The notes: generated by a model from the sequence alone, not told the origin. 64,000 nt of DNA from Aliagarivorans marinus DSM 23064 (GCF_000429485.1 NZ_KE386907.1:124001-188000), one strand, 5' to 3'. Counted from the first letter of the stretch, positions 9,126 through 18,177 are shown. Made by a program: numbers and translations.

Positions 9126-9413
9126 ATGGCAAAACAGAGCAGCGATCGAACTACAATCGATCTATTTTCTAATGAAAAGCGTGTCGGTCGTCCCCGTACT
9201 AATCCGCTAAGTCGTAAAGATCAGCTTCGCGCGAACAAGCGTAAGCAGATCCAGCGTGATCGGGAAAACGGCTTTAAGCGCATCGAACTAAAAGTGGATA
9301 GCGAACTGTTTGAGCAGCTCAACCAACTGGCAACCGACTCAGGTCTTAGTCGCAGCGAGTTGATTGCTGATATTCTTACTCAACAAGTTTCGCTTCTCAA
9401 CGAAACACCTTAA
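9126..9413 (+). CDS. ybfE: YbfE, ribbon-helix-helix protein of the LexA regulon family
   Basis: A 95-residue basic protein beginning MAKQSSDRTTIDLFSNEK, with GRPRTNPLSRKDQ in the N-terminal third and a C-terminal ribbon-helix-helix-like segment (RIELKVDSELFEQL...GLSRSELIADIL). It resembles E. coli YbfE, a LexA-regulated protein of unknown function. The ATG at 9126 fits the homologous start; a TTG six bases upstream is less likely. No CTGT-N8-ACAG box was found just upstream, so SOS control is not evident here. It sits 20 bp upstream of fldA. Confidence 0.88.
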   Translation: MAKQSSDRTTIDLFSNEKRVGRPRTNPLSRKDQLRANKRKQIQRDRENGFKRIELKVDSELFEQLNQLATDSGLSRSELIADILTQQVSLLNETP

Positions 9414-9433
9414 CACTGAATACAGGTATAACT

Positions 9434-9961
9434 ATGGCGAGTGTTGGCATTTTCTTTGGCAGTGACACCGGTAACACCGAAGCTGTCGCGCAAATGATTC
9501 AAAAAGAACTTAGTAAAAAACTGGTAGAGATTAAAGATATTGCCAAGTCGACCAAAGAGGAAATCGACGAGTTTTCGTTGATCCTATTTGGTATCCCTAC
9601 CTGGTACTACGGCGAAGCCCAGTGCGATTGGGATGACTTCTTCCCAGAGCTAGAGCAAATCGACTTCTCTGAAAAGCTGGTTGCAATCTTCGGCTGTGGT
9701 GACCAAGAGGACTACGCTGAGTACTTCTTGGATGCCATGGGCACCTTGAATGATATCGTGGTAGCAAAAGGCGCCACCGTTATCGGTCACTGGTCTACCG
9801 AAGGCTACGATTTTGAAGAGTCCAAAGCGATGGCTGATGACAACCACTTTGTGGGTCTTGGCATCGACGAAGACCGCCAGCCAGAGCTGACCGAAGCGCG
9901 GGTGAAAGCGTGGTGCGCCCAAGTCTACGAAGAGATGTGCCTGGCCGAGCTGGGAGGCTAA
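9434..9961 (+). CDS. fldA: Flavodoxin 1
   Basis: Small FMN protein that donates low-potential electrons, for example to biotin synthase, methionine synthase and IspG/IspH. The 175-residue protein has the FMN phosphate loop FFGSDTGNTEAVA at residues 6-18, PTWYYGEAQCDWDDF at the 50s loop and FGCGDQEDYAEYFLDA at the 90s loop, all diagnostic of long-chain flavodoxin. It follows ybfE closely and ends in a clear terminator. fur lies 1.3 kb downstream, the E. coli fldA-fur association loosened by two inserted genes. Its product would also serve BioB encoded further along the window. Confidence 0.96.
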   Translation: MASVGIFFGSDTGNTEAVAQMIQKELSKKLVEIKDIAKSTKEEIDEFSLILFGIPTWYYGEAQCDWDDFFPELEQIDFSEKLVAIFGCGDQEDYAEYFLDAMGTLNDIVVAKGATVIGHWSTEGYDFEESKAMADDNHFVGLGIDEDRQPELTEARVKAWCAQVYEEMCLAELGG

Positions 9962-10000
9962 ACCCACGCTGGCCGAAAAATTACTAAATAATCTCTCAAT

Positions 10001-10027
10001 AAAGCCGGTCAATCCGGCTTTATTTTT
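10001..10027 (+). terminator. Rho-independent terminator of fldA
   Basis: AAAGCCGG-tcaat-CCGGCTTT hairpin followed by ATTTTT, 40 bp after the fldA stop. Confidence 0.88.
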
Positions 10028-10041
10028 GCTTTAATTTAACC

Positions 10042-10647
10042 ATGAGCAAATTAACCTACAGCGCACGTTGTGCCACCGCCCTACTCTTGTTGTCCTCTGC
10101 AGCCAGCGCAGATGTTTGGTATTTTCAGGATGAACAAGGGGTTATGCACTTCTCCCAGACCCGCAAAAGCGATAAGTGGCAGCTGTTGATGCGCACGCCT
10201 TCGGGCGCGACCTACCAAGCGCCGCGTTTGGCCCCTGCGCCGTCACGCCAAAAACTTGGCTACGATCAGTACATCCAAAAGAGCGCGGTACGTTATGCCT
10301 TGGATCCAGCACTGATCCATGCGGTCATCGCGGTAGAGTCAAACTATCAAGTGGATGCAGTATCGCGCGCTGGCGCGATGGGTTTGATGCAACTTATGCC
10401 AGCAACCGCCAAACGATTCTCAGTGAGCGACCCCTTTGAGGCTGAACAGAATATCGATGCAGGCTCGAAGTACTTGCGTTGGCTATTAGATGAGTTTGAT
10501 TCACTGTCGTTGGCCTTGGCCGGCTACAACGCAGGCGAGAATGCGGTTAAGCGCTACGGCAATCAGATCCCACCATTTAATGAAACCCAGAACTACGTTG
10601 AAAAGGTGATGCGTCGCTATCGCGAAAACCTGACGGCCTTACAATAG
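10042..10647 (+). CDS. Periplasmic lytic transglycosylase (SLT domain)
   Basis: A 201-residue exported protein. A signal peptide (residues 1-23, ending ASA) is followed by a short DUF4124-like segment (VWYFQDEQGVMHFS) and a soluble lytic transglycosylase domain from about residue 75. AVIAVESNY places the catalytic glutamate at Glu99; GAMGLMQLMPATA and ALAGYNAGENAV are the other SLT signatures. It should cleave the MurNAc-GlcNAc bond of peptidoglycan to form 1,6-anhydro products. The ATG at 10042 is 14 bp past the fldA terminator, so it needs its own promoter. No close match to a named E. coli Mlt could be assigned. Confidence 0.88.
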   Translation: MSKLTYSARCATALLLLSSAASADVWYFQDEQGVMHFSQTRKSDKWQLLMRTPSGATYQAPRLAPAPSRQKLGYDQYIQKSAVRYALDPALIHAVIAVESNYQVDAVSRAGAMGLMQLMPATAKRFSVSDPFEAEQNIDAGSKYLRWLLDEFDSLSLALAGYNAGENAVKRYGNQIPPFNETQNYVEKVMRRYRENLTALQ

Positions 10648-10658
10648 CGCCCTCCCTG

Positions 10659-11150
10659 TTATGCCGCCTCTTCTTGGGCGGGCCTAAAGCGGCGCTTCAA
10701 GCGGATATACAAGGTACGTTCGATACACGCGACAACCTCACCCTGTTCATCGACCACTTCGCAGACCATCTTAGGGTTAAACTTCTCCCCTGCCTCGGTA
10801 GCCATGCGCACTTCGCGTACAAAGCGCTCCTCGATATGAAAACGTGCGTAGAGTTTACCCATGCCCGGCTTGATAAAGTCGATATGGGCCGACTTGTCCC
10901 AGATGTGGTAACGCGAGCCCAAAATGGCCATTAACATCAGCGGGTAAATAGGATCGGTCATCGCAAACATCGCGCCACCGAACTGGCTACGGTTTGCATT
11001 TTTGTTCCACCAGCTAAAACGTAGCGCCACTTCGCAATGTGTGAAGTCTTTAGATAAGCGTTTGATTTTGATACCCGATCCCCAGAATGGTGGCCAGAGA
11101 TTGAGCGCTAATTTGGCAACGCCGGGGTTTGAGAGGAGCTTTTGAACCAT
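10659..11150 (-). CDS. DUF4442 family hotdog-fold protein
   Basis: A 163-residue protein with the DUF4442 pattern: NxxWPPFWGSGIKI near residue 20, FGGAMFAMTDP in the middle and HIDFIKPG after it. The family is thought to adopt the hotdog fold of acyl-CoA thioesterases, but no substrate is known. It converges on the lytic transglycosylase gene (11 bp apart) and diverges from fur. Thioesterase activity is inference. Confidence 0.75.
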   Translation of the reverse strand: MVQKLLSNPGVAKLALNLWPPFWGSGIKIKRLSKDFTHCEVALRFSWWNKNANRSQFGGAMFAMTDPIYPLMLMAILGSRYHIWDKSAHIDFIKPGMGKLYARFHIEERFVREVRMATEAGEKFNPKMVCEVVDEQGEVVACIERTLYIRLKRRFRPAQEEAA

Positions 11151-11231
11151 GTTAACCCTTCCATGTGGTACGACCAGTAAAGCAAAAGCCTAAACAAAAA
11201 CCGTTCGCAACACAAGAATTTGCCAATGGCG

Positions 11232-11260
11232 TTTATGTTTCGGTTGGAAGCACATATACT
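11232..11260 (+). promoter_or_regulatory. Candidate fur promoter
   Basis: TTTATG (11232-11237), a 17 bp spacer and TATACT (11255-11260), 54 bp upstream of the fur ATG. The -10 is good and the -35 weak. I see no Fur box nearby. Confidence 0.4.
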
Positions 11261-11313
11261 ACGTGCAAACTTATAAGCATTTGCTAAACAAGCAAGGGAT
11301 CAATACAACCGTT

Positions 11314-11742
11314 ATGCCAGATAACAATGCAGCGCTAAAAAAGGCAGGCCTTAAGGTCACTCTTCCAAGAATGAAGATCCTGGACTTACTTCAGTCTCCA
11401 GGCAACCAGCATGTAAGTGCTGAAGACCTCTATAAACGCCTGCTCGACCAAGGAGAGGAAATCGGCCTAGCGACTGTATACCGGGTGCTTAACCAGTTCG
11501 ACGATGCGGGCATCGTCACCCGTCATCACTTTGAAGGCGGTAAGTCGGTGTTTGAACTGAGCAGTCAAAAACACCACGACCACTTGGTATGTCTAGATTG
11601 TGGAAAGGTTATTGAATTCAGTGACGATACCATTGAAAGCCGCCAGCGTGAGGTGGCGCAGAGCAACGGCATCGAGCTTACCAACCACAGCCTCTACCTC
11701 TACGGTAACTGCAGCAAAGCAGACTGCGAAAATAAGAAGTAA
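11314..11742 (+). CDS. fur: Ferric uptake regulator
   Basis: Iron-responsive repressor. The 142-residue product starts at the ATG at 11314, giving MPDNNAALKKAGLKVTLPRMKIL; a longer reading from 11263 adds 17 residues not expected in the family. The winged-helix DNA-binding domain (about 1-83) includes VSAEDLYKRLLDQGEEIGL and ATVYRVLNQF; the metal-binding dimerisation domain has KHHDHLVCLDCGKVIEF and a second cysteine pair near the C-terminus (CSKADC). The SD is weak. Downstream, its terminator hairpin contains the ubiX stop codon. Confidence 0.96.
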   Translation: MPDNNAALKKAGLKVTLPRMKILDLLQSPGNQHVSAEDLYKRLLDQGEEIGLATVYRVLNQFDDAGIVTRHHFEGGKSVFELSSQKHHDHLVCLDCGKVIEFSDDTIESRQREVAQSNGIELTNHSLYLYGNCSKADCENKK

Positions 11743-11766
11743 GCGCTCAAGCAATCACTTGCAAGT

Positions 11767-11792
11767 AAAGCCGGCCAACGCCGGCTTTATTG
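11767..11792. terminator. Bidirectional terminator of fur and ubiX
   Basis: AAAGCCGGC-caac-GCCGGCTTT has nine-base perfect arms. The TAA stop of ubiX (11787-11789) lies at the edge of the right arm, so the hairpin serves fur from one side and is partly translated on the other. Confidence 0.8.
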
Positions 11793-12392
11793 TTGATAGC
11801 CCCAGCGTTTAGATAGCTTGTGCTCGATGTTTAGGTGATCCATTACGCGCGCCACAACATGGTCGACCAGATCATCTATCGATTCCGGCTGGTGATAATA
11901 ACCCGGACACGCTGGCATGATATCCACCCCTAAGCGTGCCAGTTTAAGCATGTTCTCTAAGTGAATCGCCGAGAAAGGCATTTCTCGCGGCACCAGTACC
12001 AGCTGCCCCTTCTCTTTAATCACAACGTCAGCCGCGCGTTCGATAAGGTTATCTGACATGCCGTGGGCGACAGCCGCCAAGGTCCCCATACTACAAGGAC
12101 AAATCACCATCTGCTTCGGTGAAGACGAGCCGCTAGCCACTTTGGAGAACCAATCGGTTTTGCCGGGGATCTCCAGCTGTTGCTCATCAACATTAAAACG
12201 CGCGCACAGGTAACTGCGCAACTTATCGTTGTTGTTTGGCCAAGGCTCGGCCAACTCCGTCGCCACTACCACCTTGGCAGCGCTTGATAGCAAAAGGTGC
12301 ACTTTATGGCCGGTTATGAGTAAGGACTCAAGTAAGCGCTGTGCATAAGGTGCGCCTGACGCCCCAGTTATTGCTAATGTGATCTCTTGCAT
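11787..12392 (-). CDS. ubiX: Flavin prenyltransferase UbiX
   Basis: Makes prenylated FMN, the cofactor of the UbiD decarboxylase in ubiquinone synthesis. The 201-residue protein shows the FMN-binding start [19 protein letters not shown], the [20 protein letters not shown] loop and [16 protein letters not shown], all hallmarks of UbiX/Pad1. The ATG at 12392 is chosen over a TTG directly before it. ubiD is not in the window. It diverges from the HD-GYP gene and converges on fur. Confidence 0.95.
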   Translation of the reverse strand: MQEITLAITGASGAPYAQRLLESLLITGHKVHLLLSSAAKVVVATELAEPWPNNNDKLRSYLCARFNVDEQQLEIPGKTDWFSKVASGSSSPKQMVICPCSMGTLAAVAHGMSDNLIERAADVVIKEKGQLVLVPREMPFSAIHLENMLKLARLGVDIMPACPGYYHQPESIDDLVDHVVARVMDHLNIEHKLSKRWGYQQ

Positions 12393-12414
12393 CAACGTAA
12401 GTTCTCGTTCTTAT

Positions 12415-12500
12415 GTTAAAATATAGTTTAACTAACAACTTGTTAGCCGGATGCAAAGTGTAATTGATTGCATTGCTTATGTCGCTTGTCGGCGTCCGGC
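12415..12500 (+). promoter_or_regulatory. Palindrome-rich ubiX / HD-GYP intergenic region
   Basis: Three structures occur in 86 bp: GTTAAA-atatag-TTTAAC (12415-12432), the perfect palindrome CTAACAA-C-TTGTTAG (12432-12446), and a long-range stem GCCGGATGC (12446-12454) with GCGTCCGGC (12492-12500), nine pairs with one G-U. The last could fold in the HD-GYP mRNA leader. No known riboswitch motif was recognised. Confidence 0.4.
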
Positions 12501-12530
12501 AAACAGCTAACGGTCCTTAACGGATAGCTA

Positions 12531-13781
12531 ATGACACGGAAGTCACTAAAACTCAATGAATTGCAAATCGGGCATTATATCTGCCTGCCCATGGGGTGGA
12601 CCTCCCACCCTTTTATGCGCAATAACTTCAAGATTAAGAACGCAGAACAGCTTACGGTGTTAAAAGGCCTTGAGCTCAGCGACATTGAAGTGATCCCAGA
12701 AAAATCCGATGTCTCAGTGCCTGACAGCCAAGCTCAGCAAGATAGTCTCGACACGCCGAAAGAAGCGGTCAAAGAACTCGATGAGGATGCTCGTTGGCAA
12801 AAAGAGGTGCGATCCAATCAACGCCGCGCCGCCAAAGCGCATCAGGTAAGCTCCGACGCCTTCCGCCAGGCACTCACTGCATTTAAGAGCCAACCTGAAC
12901 AAGCCTACTTTTTGCTGTTCGAGAACGTCAACAAAACCTTGGCGCCGCTATACCAAAACAAGCAACAAGTGCCCGTGTACTTGTGCATCGATCGTCAAGC
13001 AGACGAAGATCTGTTTATGCACAGCGTGAATGTTGCGGTGCTTAGTTGCTTGACCGCCAAGCACCTGAATATCGATGAGAAGCAGTGTCAAACCCTGGCA
13101 CTGGCAGCGCTTTGCCATGATATCGGCGAGCTAAAGGTTCCCAAGCAGATCCGCAAATCGCCCCAGCCCTTAAGCGGCTCTGAATTAAGTTTTTTCCAAA
13201 GCCATCCCAAGTTCAGCGTCGAGGCCGTCAAGCAAGCGGGGTCATTTCCCAAGGAGATCCTGCCGATTATACTTAATCATCATGAATGCTTAGACGGCAG
13301 TGGCTATCCGGCCCATAGCAAATTGGTTGCCACCGATGTGCTCACGCAGATCTTGGCGGTGGTTGAACAGTTTGAGCACCTTTGCCACCCCCTTCCCAAC
13401 CAAAAGCCTGTCACCCCACAAGAGGCCTTCGCCTACATCTACAAGCATGCCGATGTGAAATACGCCAAGTTTGTAATTGAGGCCTTGCTGAAGGTGATGG
13501 GTATCTATCCACCCGGCAGTTTTGTGCAGCTAAGTAATGGCGAGTACGCCTTGGTGCAATCGAGCAACCCGAAAGACAAACTGCGCCCGGTCGTCATCAT
13601 GCTACAAGCCGATGCCAACTTTGGCGACGGCGCGTTATTGGCGCTGGCCGACGGTGAAGTGAAAGTGGATAAGTCGGTTAAAGTCGACCAAATATCCAAA
13701 AACCTGCTCAAGAACTATCAACCCAAAGAGATCCGCTTCTGCTACTTCTTTGATCCCGGGCCAACTGAAAAAGGCGCCTAA
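12531..13781 (+). CDS. HD-GYP domain protein, probable c-di-GMP phosphodiesterase
   Basis: A 416-residue cytoplasmic protein. Residues 1-60 (LNELQIGHYICLPMGWTSHPF) resemble the DUF3391 domain that often precedes HD-GYP. The HD-GYP core runs from about 150 to 330: LFMHSVNVAVL, CHDIGE with His196-Asp197, and NHHECLDGSGYP with His250-His251-Glu252 and Gly258-Tyr259-Pro260. Metal ligands are present; the lysine that usually follows HDIG is Glu200 here, a change whose effect is unknown. A C-terminal extension (about 330-416) is characteristic of DUF3391-HD-GYP proteins. The likely reaction is hydrolysis of c-di-GMP to pGpG or GMP. Confidence 0.88.
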   Translation: MTRKSLKLNELQIGHYICLPMGWTSHPFMRNNFKIKNAEQLTVLKGLELSDIEVIPEKSDVSVPDSQAQQDSLDTPKEAVKELDEDARWQKEVRSNQRRAAKAHQVSSDAFRQALTAFKSQPEQAYFLLFENVNKTLAPLYQNKQQVPVYLCIDRQADEDLFMHSVNVAVLSCLTAKHLNIDEKQCQTLALAALCHDIGELKVPKQIRKSPQPLSGSELSFFQSHPKFSVEAVKQAGSFPKEILPIILNHHECLDGSGYPAHSKLVATDVLTQILAVVEQFEHLCHPLPNQKPVTPQEAFAYIYKHADVKYAKFVIEALLKVMGIYPPGSFVQLSNGEYALVQSSNPKDKLRPVVIMLQADANFGDGALLALADGEVKVDKSVKVDQISKNLLKNYQPKEIRFCYFFDPGPTEKGA

Positions 13782-13791
13782 GGCGCCTTTT
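13769..13791. terminator. Bidirectional terminator between the HD-GYP and RND genes
   Basis: AAAAGGCGCC-taa-GGCGCCTTTT; the three-base loop is the HD-GYP stop codon. T runs follow on both strands. Confidence 0.82.
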
Positions 13792-13813
13792 GCTTCTTTG
13801 GGTAAACCTAGTG

Positions 13814-16800
13814 CTACTGCGTCTTAGGCTTGTTTACCTTCTCGCGCAGGCTCTGCAAGATAACGTAGAAGGCAGGAACCAGGCAGGTACCCACCACAGT
13901 GGCTGCCAGCATACCACCGGTTACCGCATAACCAAGCGATAGTCGACTCGCCGCCCCCGCACCGGACGCTGTGACCATCGGGATCATACCCAAGATAAAC
14001 GACAGCGCCGTCATCAGTACTGCTCGGAAACGCAGGCGTGCTGCTGTGGTAGCGGCTTCAACGATTGAATGCCCCTCTTCACGCAACTGTTTGGCAAACT
14101 CCACCACCAGAATCGCGTTCTTACAGGCGAGGCCAATCAACAGCACCAAACCGATCTGGGTGTAAAGGTTGATCTCACTGCCCATTAACCAGATGTAGAT
14201 AAAGGCACCCAGAATAGCGATTGGCACCGACAGCATCACCGACAACGGAATGGTCCAACTCTCGTACTGCGCCACCAAGAACAGATAGGTAAAGATCAGC
14301 GCCAGCGAGAAGATAAACGGCGCCAAGTTACCGGCCTGCAACTCTTGGTAGGTTTGACCACTCCAGTCGTAGGTATAACCGCTCGGGAAGCTGGTCTCGG
14401 CGATATTACGCACCGCAGCAATGGCATCACCAGTACTGTAACCCGGTGCTGGGAAGGCATTCATCTTCACCGCACCATAGAGGTTGAACTGGGTGGTGTA
14501 CTCAGGACCGAGTACCGGTTCAACTTCTACCAAGGTGTTAAGTGGCACCATCTCGCCTGCATTGTTGCGCACATAGAAGCGGGCAATGTCTGTTTCACTA
14601 TTACGGAACTCCGTTTCAGCCTGCATGTTCACTCGGAACACCTTGCCGAAGCGGTTAAAGTCGTTCACGTACAGCGAGCCCAGCATGGTTTGCAGCGTGG
14701 TGAAGATGCTATCCAACTGAATGCCCTGCACCTTGGCTTTTTCGCGATCAACGTCCACAAAGATCTGTGGCACGTCGGCACGGAAGGTACTGAATGCCGC
14801 GCCCAGCTCGGTGGCCTCGGAGGCTTGCAAAGCCATGGTACGCATCACTTGCGCCAAGCTCTCTGGACCCCGCCCTAAGGTATCTTGGATGAAGAACTCA
14901 ACCCCGGCAACAGTACCCACACCCGGCAATGCCGGCAGTGAGAAGCTCATACCTTGCGCTTCTTGGTAGCTCGCTAAGATCTGATTGGCCTTCATCACCA
15001 AGCCCGCTTCACTAAGCTCTGGCGTTTGGCGCTCTTCCCAATCGGACAAGTTCAGCACCATCAGACCGGAGTTAGACGACACAGAGCCGGCAATCACCGA
15101 GTAACCCGCAGCGGAGATAACGCTGGTTACCCCTTCCATCTCACCAAGCTCTTCAACCATCTTACCGATCACATCTTTAGTACGGTTCAAAGACGCGCCA
15201 TCAGGCAGCTGCACATCGATGAAGAAGGCCTTTTTGTCTTCGGTGGGTACAAAGCCGCTCGGCAACTGGGTTGCCATAAAGCCGGTACCCAGCAGCAAGC
15301 TCACGTAAAGCACACCAATAAAGCTGAGCTTACGTAAAATACCACTCACCAAGCTGTTATAGCGGCCGGTCAACTTCTCGAAGTTGCGGTTAAACAGCGC
15401 ATGGAAGCCTTTAGTGTGTGGCTCGCTATTACGTAGCAGAGAGGCACACAGCGCAGGGCTCAAGGTCAGTGCATTTACAGAAGAGATCAGTACCGAAATA
15501 CAGATGGTGATCGAGAACTGAGCATACATCTGACCGGTGATCCCGGGCATGACTGCCGTAGGAATAAACACCGCCAGCAACACCAAGGTGGTGGCGACAA
15601 CCGGGCCACTTACCTCCAGCATGGATTTCTCAGTGGCCTCAATCGGTCCGAGGCCTTCTTGTTGCATCAAACGGGTGGTGTTCTCTACCACCACAATCGC
15701 ATCATCCACCACGATACCAATCGCCAGAATCAGCGCGAACAAGGTCACGGTGTTGATGGTCATACCGGTTGCCAATAAGAAGGCAAAGGTGCCCACCAGC
15801 GATACCGGGATGGCAATCGCCGGAATCATGGTTTGACGCACATCCTGCAAGAACAGGTACACCACGAAGATAACCAGCGCACAGGCGATGATCAGCGTGA
15901 TAACCATCTCTTCGATGGAGGCTTGTACAAAGGAGGTGGTGTCGTAGAGGATTTGATAGTCCAAATCTTCTGGGAAGTTCTGCTTGAGGCGATCCATCTC
16001 ATCGCGGACACCTTGGGCCACTTCCAGCGCGTTTGCGCCACTGCTTTGGTTGATAAACAGCAAAGAAGCAGGCTTGTTATCCACCGAGGCTTCAGCGTCG
16101 TAGCTGGCAGCCCCCATTTCCACCCGGGCGATGTCGCGCAGGTACACCGCACTACCATCTAGGTTTGAGCGCACGATGATGCTTTCAAACTCTTCCGGGG
16201 TCGACAGGCGTCCTTTACTTTGCAGGGTGTACTGGAACTGCTGATCGTGCGGGGTTGGCGCTGCACCGATACGACCGGCGGCAACCTGTACGTTTTGCTC
16301 TTGAACTGCAGCGATGGCATCTTCCACGGTAACACCGAGGCTGGCCATACGGTCAGGGTTTAGCCAGAGGCGCATCGAGTAGTCCATACCACCGATAATG
16401 CTTACCTCAGAAACCCCGTTCACCCGCGCCAGATTGTCCTTGATGTTGATACCAACATAGTTGTTCAAGAACAGGTTATCGAAGCTGCCGTTGGGGGACG
16501 TAACCGTGAGCATCATCAGGATATTCGGGTCACGCTTTGCAACCACGATACCGCTACGCTGCACCTCCGCAGGCATCCGCGGCATGGCCCTTTGCACCCG
16601 GTTTTGCACGTTAACCTGCGCCATATCCACATCAGTACCCACTGAGAAGGTAACCGTCAGCGAGTAACTACCGTCGTTACCACTTTTCGATTCCATGTAG
16701 ATCATATCTTCAACGCCGTTGACTTCGGCGTCGATGATCTTGGCGATGGTCTCCTCTACCACCTTGGCGCTGGCGCCGGGATATGAGGTGCTGACAGATA

Positions 16801-16930
16801 CAGTCGGTGGCGAGATCTCAGGGAACTCGGCCACCGGCAGCACTGGGATAGACAAAAAACCGGCCAAGGTCAGAACAATGGAGATTACGAACGCAAACTT
16901 TGGGCGGTGAATAAAGAAGCGACTAAACAT
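13814..16930 (-). CDS. RND multidrug efflux permease (HAE1 family)
   Basis: Inner-membrane proton/drug antiporter of 1,038 residues, related to AcrB/MexF. It begins MFSRFFIHRPKFAFVISIV with the first membrane helix, has the periplasmic porter repeats at about 30-330 and 560-870, and shows the proton-relay aspartates in GIVVDDAIVVVENT of helix 4 near residue 405. It works with the adaptor encoded 9 bp upstream. No outer-membrane channel gene follows, so it presumably uses an unlinked TolC. The substrate cannot be told from sequence. Confidence 0.95.
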   Translation of the reverse strand: MFSRFFIHRPKFAFVISIVLTLAGFLSIPVLPVAEFPEISPPTVSVSTSYPGASAKVVEETIAKIIDAEVNGVEDMIYMESKSGNDGSYSLTVTFSVGTDVDMAQVNVQNRVQRAMPRMPAEVQRSGIVVAKRDPNILMMLTVTSPNGSFDNLFLNNYVGINIKDNLARVNGVSEVSIIGGMDYSMRLWLNPDRMASLGVTVEDAIAAVQEQNVQVAAGRIGAAPTPHDQQFQYTLQSKGRLSTPEEFESIIVRSNLDGSAVYLRDIARVEMGAASYDAEASVDNKPASLLFINQSSGANALEVAQGVRDEMDRLKQNFPEDLDYQILYDTTSFVQASIEEMVITLIIACALVIFVVYLFLQDVRQTMIPAIAIPVSLVGTFAFLLATGMTINTVTLFALILAIGIVVDDAIVVVENTTRLMQQEGLGPIEATEKSMLEVSGPVVATTLVLLAVFIPTAVMPGITGQMYAQFSITICISVLISSVNALTLSPALCASLLRNSEPHTKGFHALFNRNFEKLTGRYNSLVSGILRKLSFIGVLYVSLLLGTGFMATQLPSGFVPTEDKKAFFIDVQLPDGASLNRTKDVIGKMVEELGEMEGVTSVISAAGYSVIAGSVSSNSGLMVLNLSDWEERQTPELSEAGLVMKANQILASYQEAQGMSFSLPALPGVGTVAGVEFFIQDTLGRGPESLAQVMRTMALQASEATELGAAFSTFRADVPQIFVDVDREKAKVQGIQLDSIFTTLQTMLGSLYVNDFNRFGKVFRVNMQAETEFRNSETDIARFYVRNNAGEMVPLNTLVEVEPVLGPEYTTQFNLYGAVKMNAFPAPGYSTGDAIAAVRNIAETSFPSGYTYDWSGQTYQELQAGNLAPFIFSLALIFTYLFLVAQYESWTIPLSVMLSVPIAILGAFIYIWLMGSEINLYTQIGLVLLIGLACKNAILVVEFAKQLREEGHSIVEAATTAARLRFRAVLMTALSFILGMIPMVTASGAGAASRLSLGYAVTGGMLAATVVGTCLVPAFYVILQSLREKVNKPKTQ

Positions 16931-16939
16931 GGGAGCTCC

Positions 16940-18076
16940 TTACGACGCGCTTTCTTCAAAAGGACGCGCGGTCTCTTCGGTGTAATCCACCTCGACCCCA
17001 ATTCGCACCCGCTGCAATCCGTCGACGATGACCATGTCACCCTCATCGAGCCCTTTCTCTACTTGCCAATCAATTCCATAACGCTCGCCCAGCTCAACGT
17101 TCTTGCGCTTGACAACGCCATCTTGGACGACCATCACGTAGCGGCCTTGCTGGTCCTCTTGAACTGAACGCTGCGGGATAACTAGTACCGACTCTTGCTC
17201 AGCCGCTTCAATAATGACCGTGAGGTAGAGTCCCGGAACAATAAGCTCTTCTTCATTAGGGAAGCGTGCCCGCACACTGAGGGTGCCGGTGGCCGCATCT
17301 ACCCGGTTACTGGCGTAATCCAGTACCCCGGTTTCATCAAACATTGTGCCGTCTGGGAAGCGAACACGAACGGTAAGCTCTTCAAACACTTGCTCTGCGG
17401 TTTGGCCTTTCAGGCGCTGTGCGCTTACCACTGCCTTCTCTGGTACTTGGAAGGATACCCACGCGGGTTTGAGCTGCACCAAGCTAGCAAGCTCGGTTTG
17501 ATCGGCTGAGATAAGGTCACCGGTAAACACTTCTGCGCGCGAGATGCGGCCACTAAAGGGCGCGTGGATCTCGGTATAGCTGAGCTCCAGCTCGGCTTTG
17601 TTAAGCTCGGCGCGAGCGCTGGTTAACGCAGCTTCGGTTTGCAGCTTGTTCGACAGTAGCGTGTCGTAGTCGGAGCGGCTGATAAAGTTATCTTTGATAA
17701 GCTCATCGCCACGATTAAAGTTCAGAACCGCCGTATCGAAAGCAGCACGCGCTTGCGAAACGATGGCTTGTGCAGATTTAACCGCCGCTTCGTATTGCTC
17801 TGGGTCAATCTCAAACAGCAAGTCCCCTTCGTTGACCACCGAACCTTCTTCAAAGGCTTTGGTGATCAAGTTACCGCGAACTTTCGACTTAATAACGATG
17901 TCCTGAGTGGCCTCACTGCGGCCAACAAACTCACGCGTGGGAACTACTTCTCGTAGTTCAACCTGGCGCACCGTCACGGCGGGTTTTACTGGAGGTGGTG
18001 GGGGTGGAGCCTGATCACAGGCAGCAATAGTTAGTAGCGTAGCTACCAAGAAACTAGCGCGATATACCGACGACAT
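16940..18076 (-). CDS. RND efflux membrane-fusion adaptor lipoprotein
   Basis: Periplasmic adaptor of 378 residues. The ATG at 18076 (AAGGA seven bases upstream) gives a lipoprotein signal ending LTIAAC with the lipidated cysteine near residue 20, followed by a run of six prolines. The family order is visible: barrel strand, lipoyl half (about 65-95), coiled-coil hairpin (about 95-165), second lipoyl half with APFSGRISRAEV, then beta-barrel and membrane-proximal domains. It is the first gene of a two-gene operon with the permease. A 27 bp perfect inverted repeat lies 75 bp upstream. Confidence 0.94.
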   Translation of the reverse strand: MSSVYRASFLVATLLTIAACDQAPPPPPPVKPAVTVRQVELREVVPTREFVGRSEATQDIVIKSKVRGNLITKAFEEGSVVNEGDLLFEIDPEQYEAAVKSAQAIVSQARAAFDTAVLNFNRGDELIKDNFISRSDYDTLLSNKLQTEAALTSARAELNKAELELSYTEIHAPFSGRISRAEVFTGDLISADQTELASLVQLKPAWVSFQVPEKAVVSAQRLKGQTAEQVFEELTVRVRFPDGTMFDETGVLDYASNRVDAATGTLSVRARFPNEEELIVPGLYLTVIIEAAEQESVLVIPQRSVQEDQQGRYVMVVQDGVVKRKNVELGERYGIDWQVEKGLDEGDMVIVDGLQRVRIGVEVDYTEETARPFEESAS

Positions 18077-18150
18077 AGCACGTCCTTGATTTTGATGATA
18101 AATAATTGAGCAGGCACTCATATCATAACTCAGTAGATGATGGGCGCAAC

Positions 18151-18177
18151 GCTAATGTTGCACAACTTAACATTAGC
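18151..18177. promoter_or_regulatory. Inverted-repeat operator candidate of the RND operon
   Basis: GCTAATGTT (18151-18159) and AACATTAGC (18169-18177) form a perfect nine-base inverted repeat with a nine-base spacer, 75 bp upstream of the adaptor gene. The size suits a TetR- or LysR-type regulator, but no regulator gene is adjacent. Confidence 0.5.

Noticed and set aside
11151-11313. Fur box for autoregulation of fur
   Set aside because: No sequence close to GATAATGATAATCATTATC is present.
14345-14878. 177-codon plus-strand frame opposite the RND permease
   Set aside because: Antisense to a highly conserved transporter; composition is that of a shadow frame.
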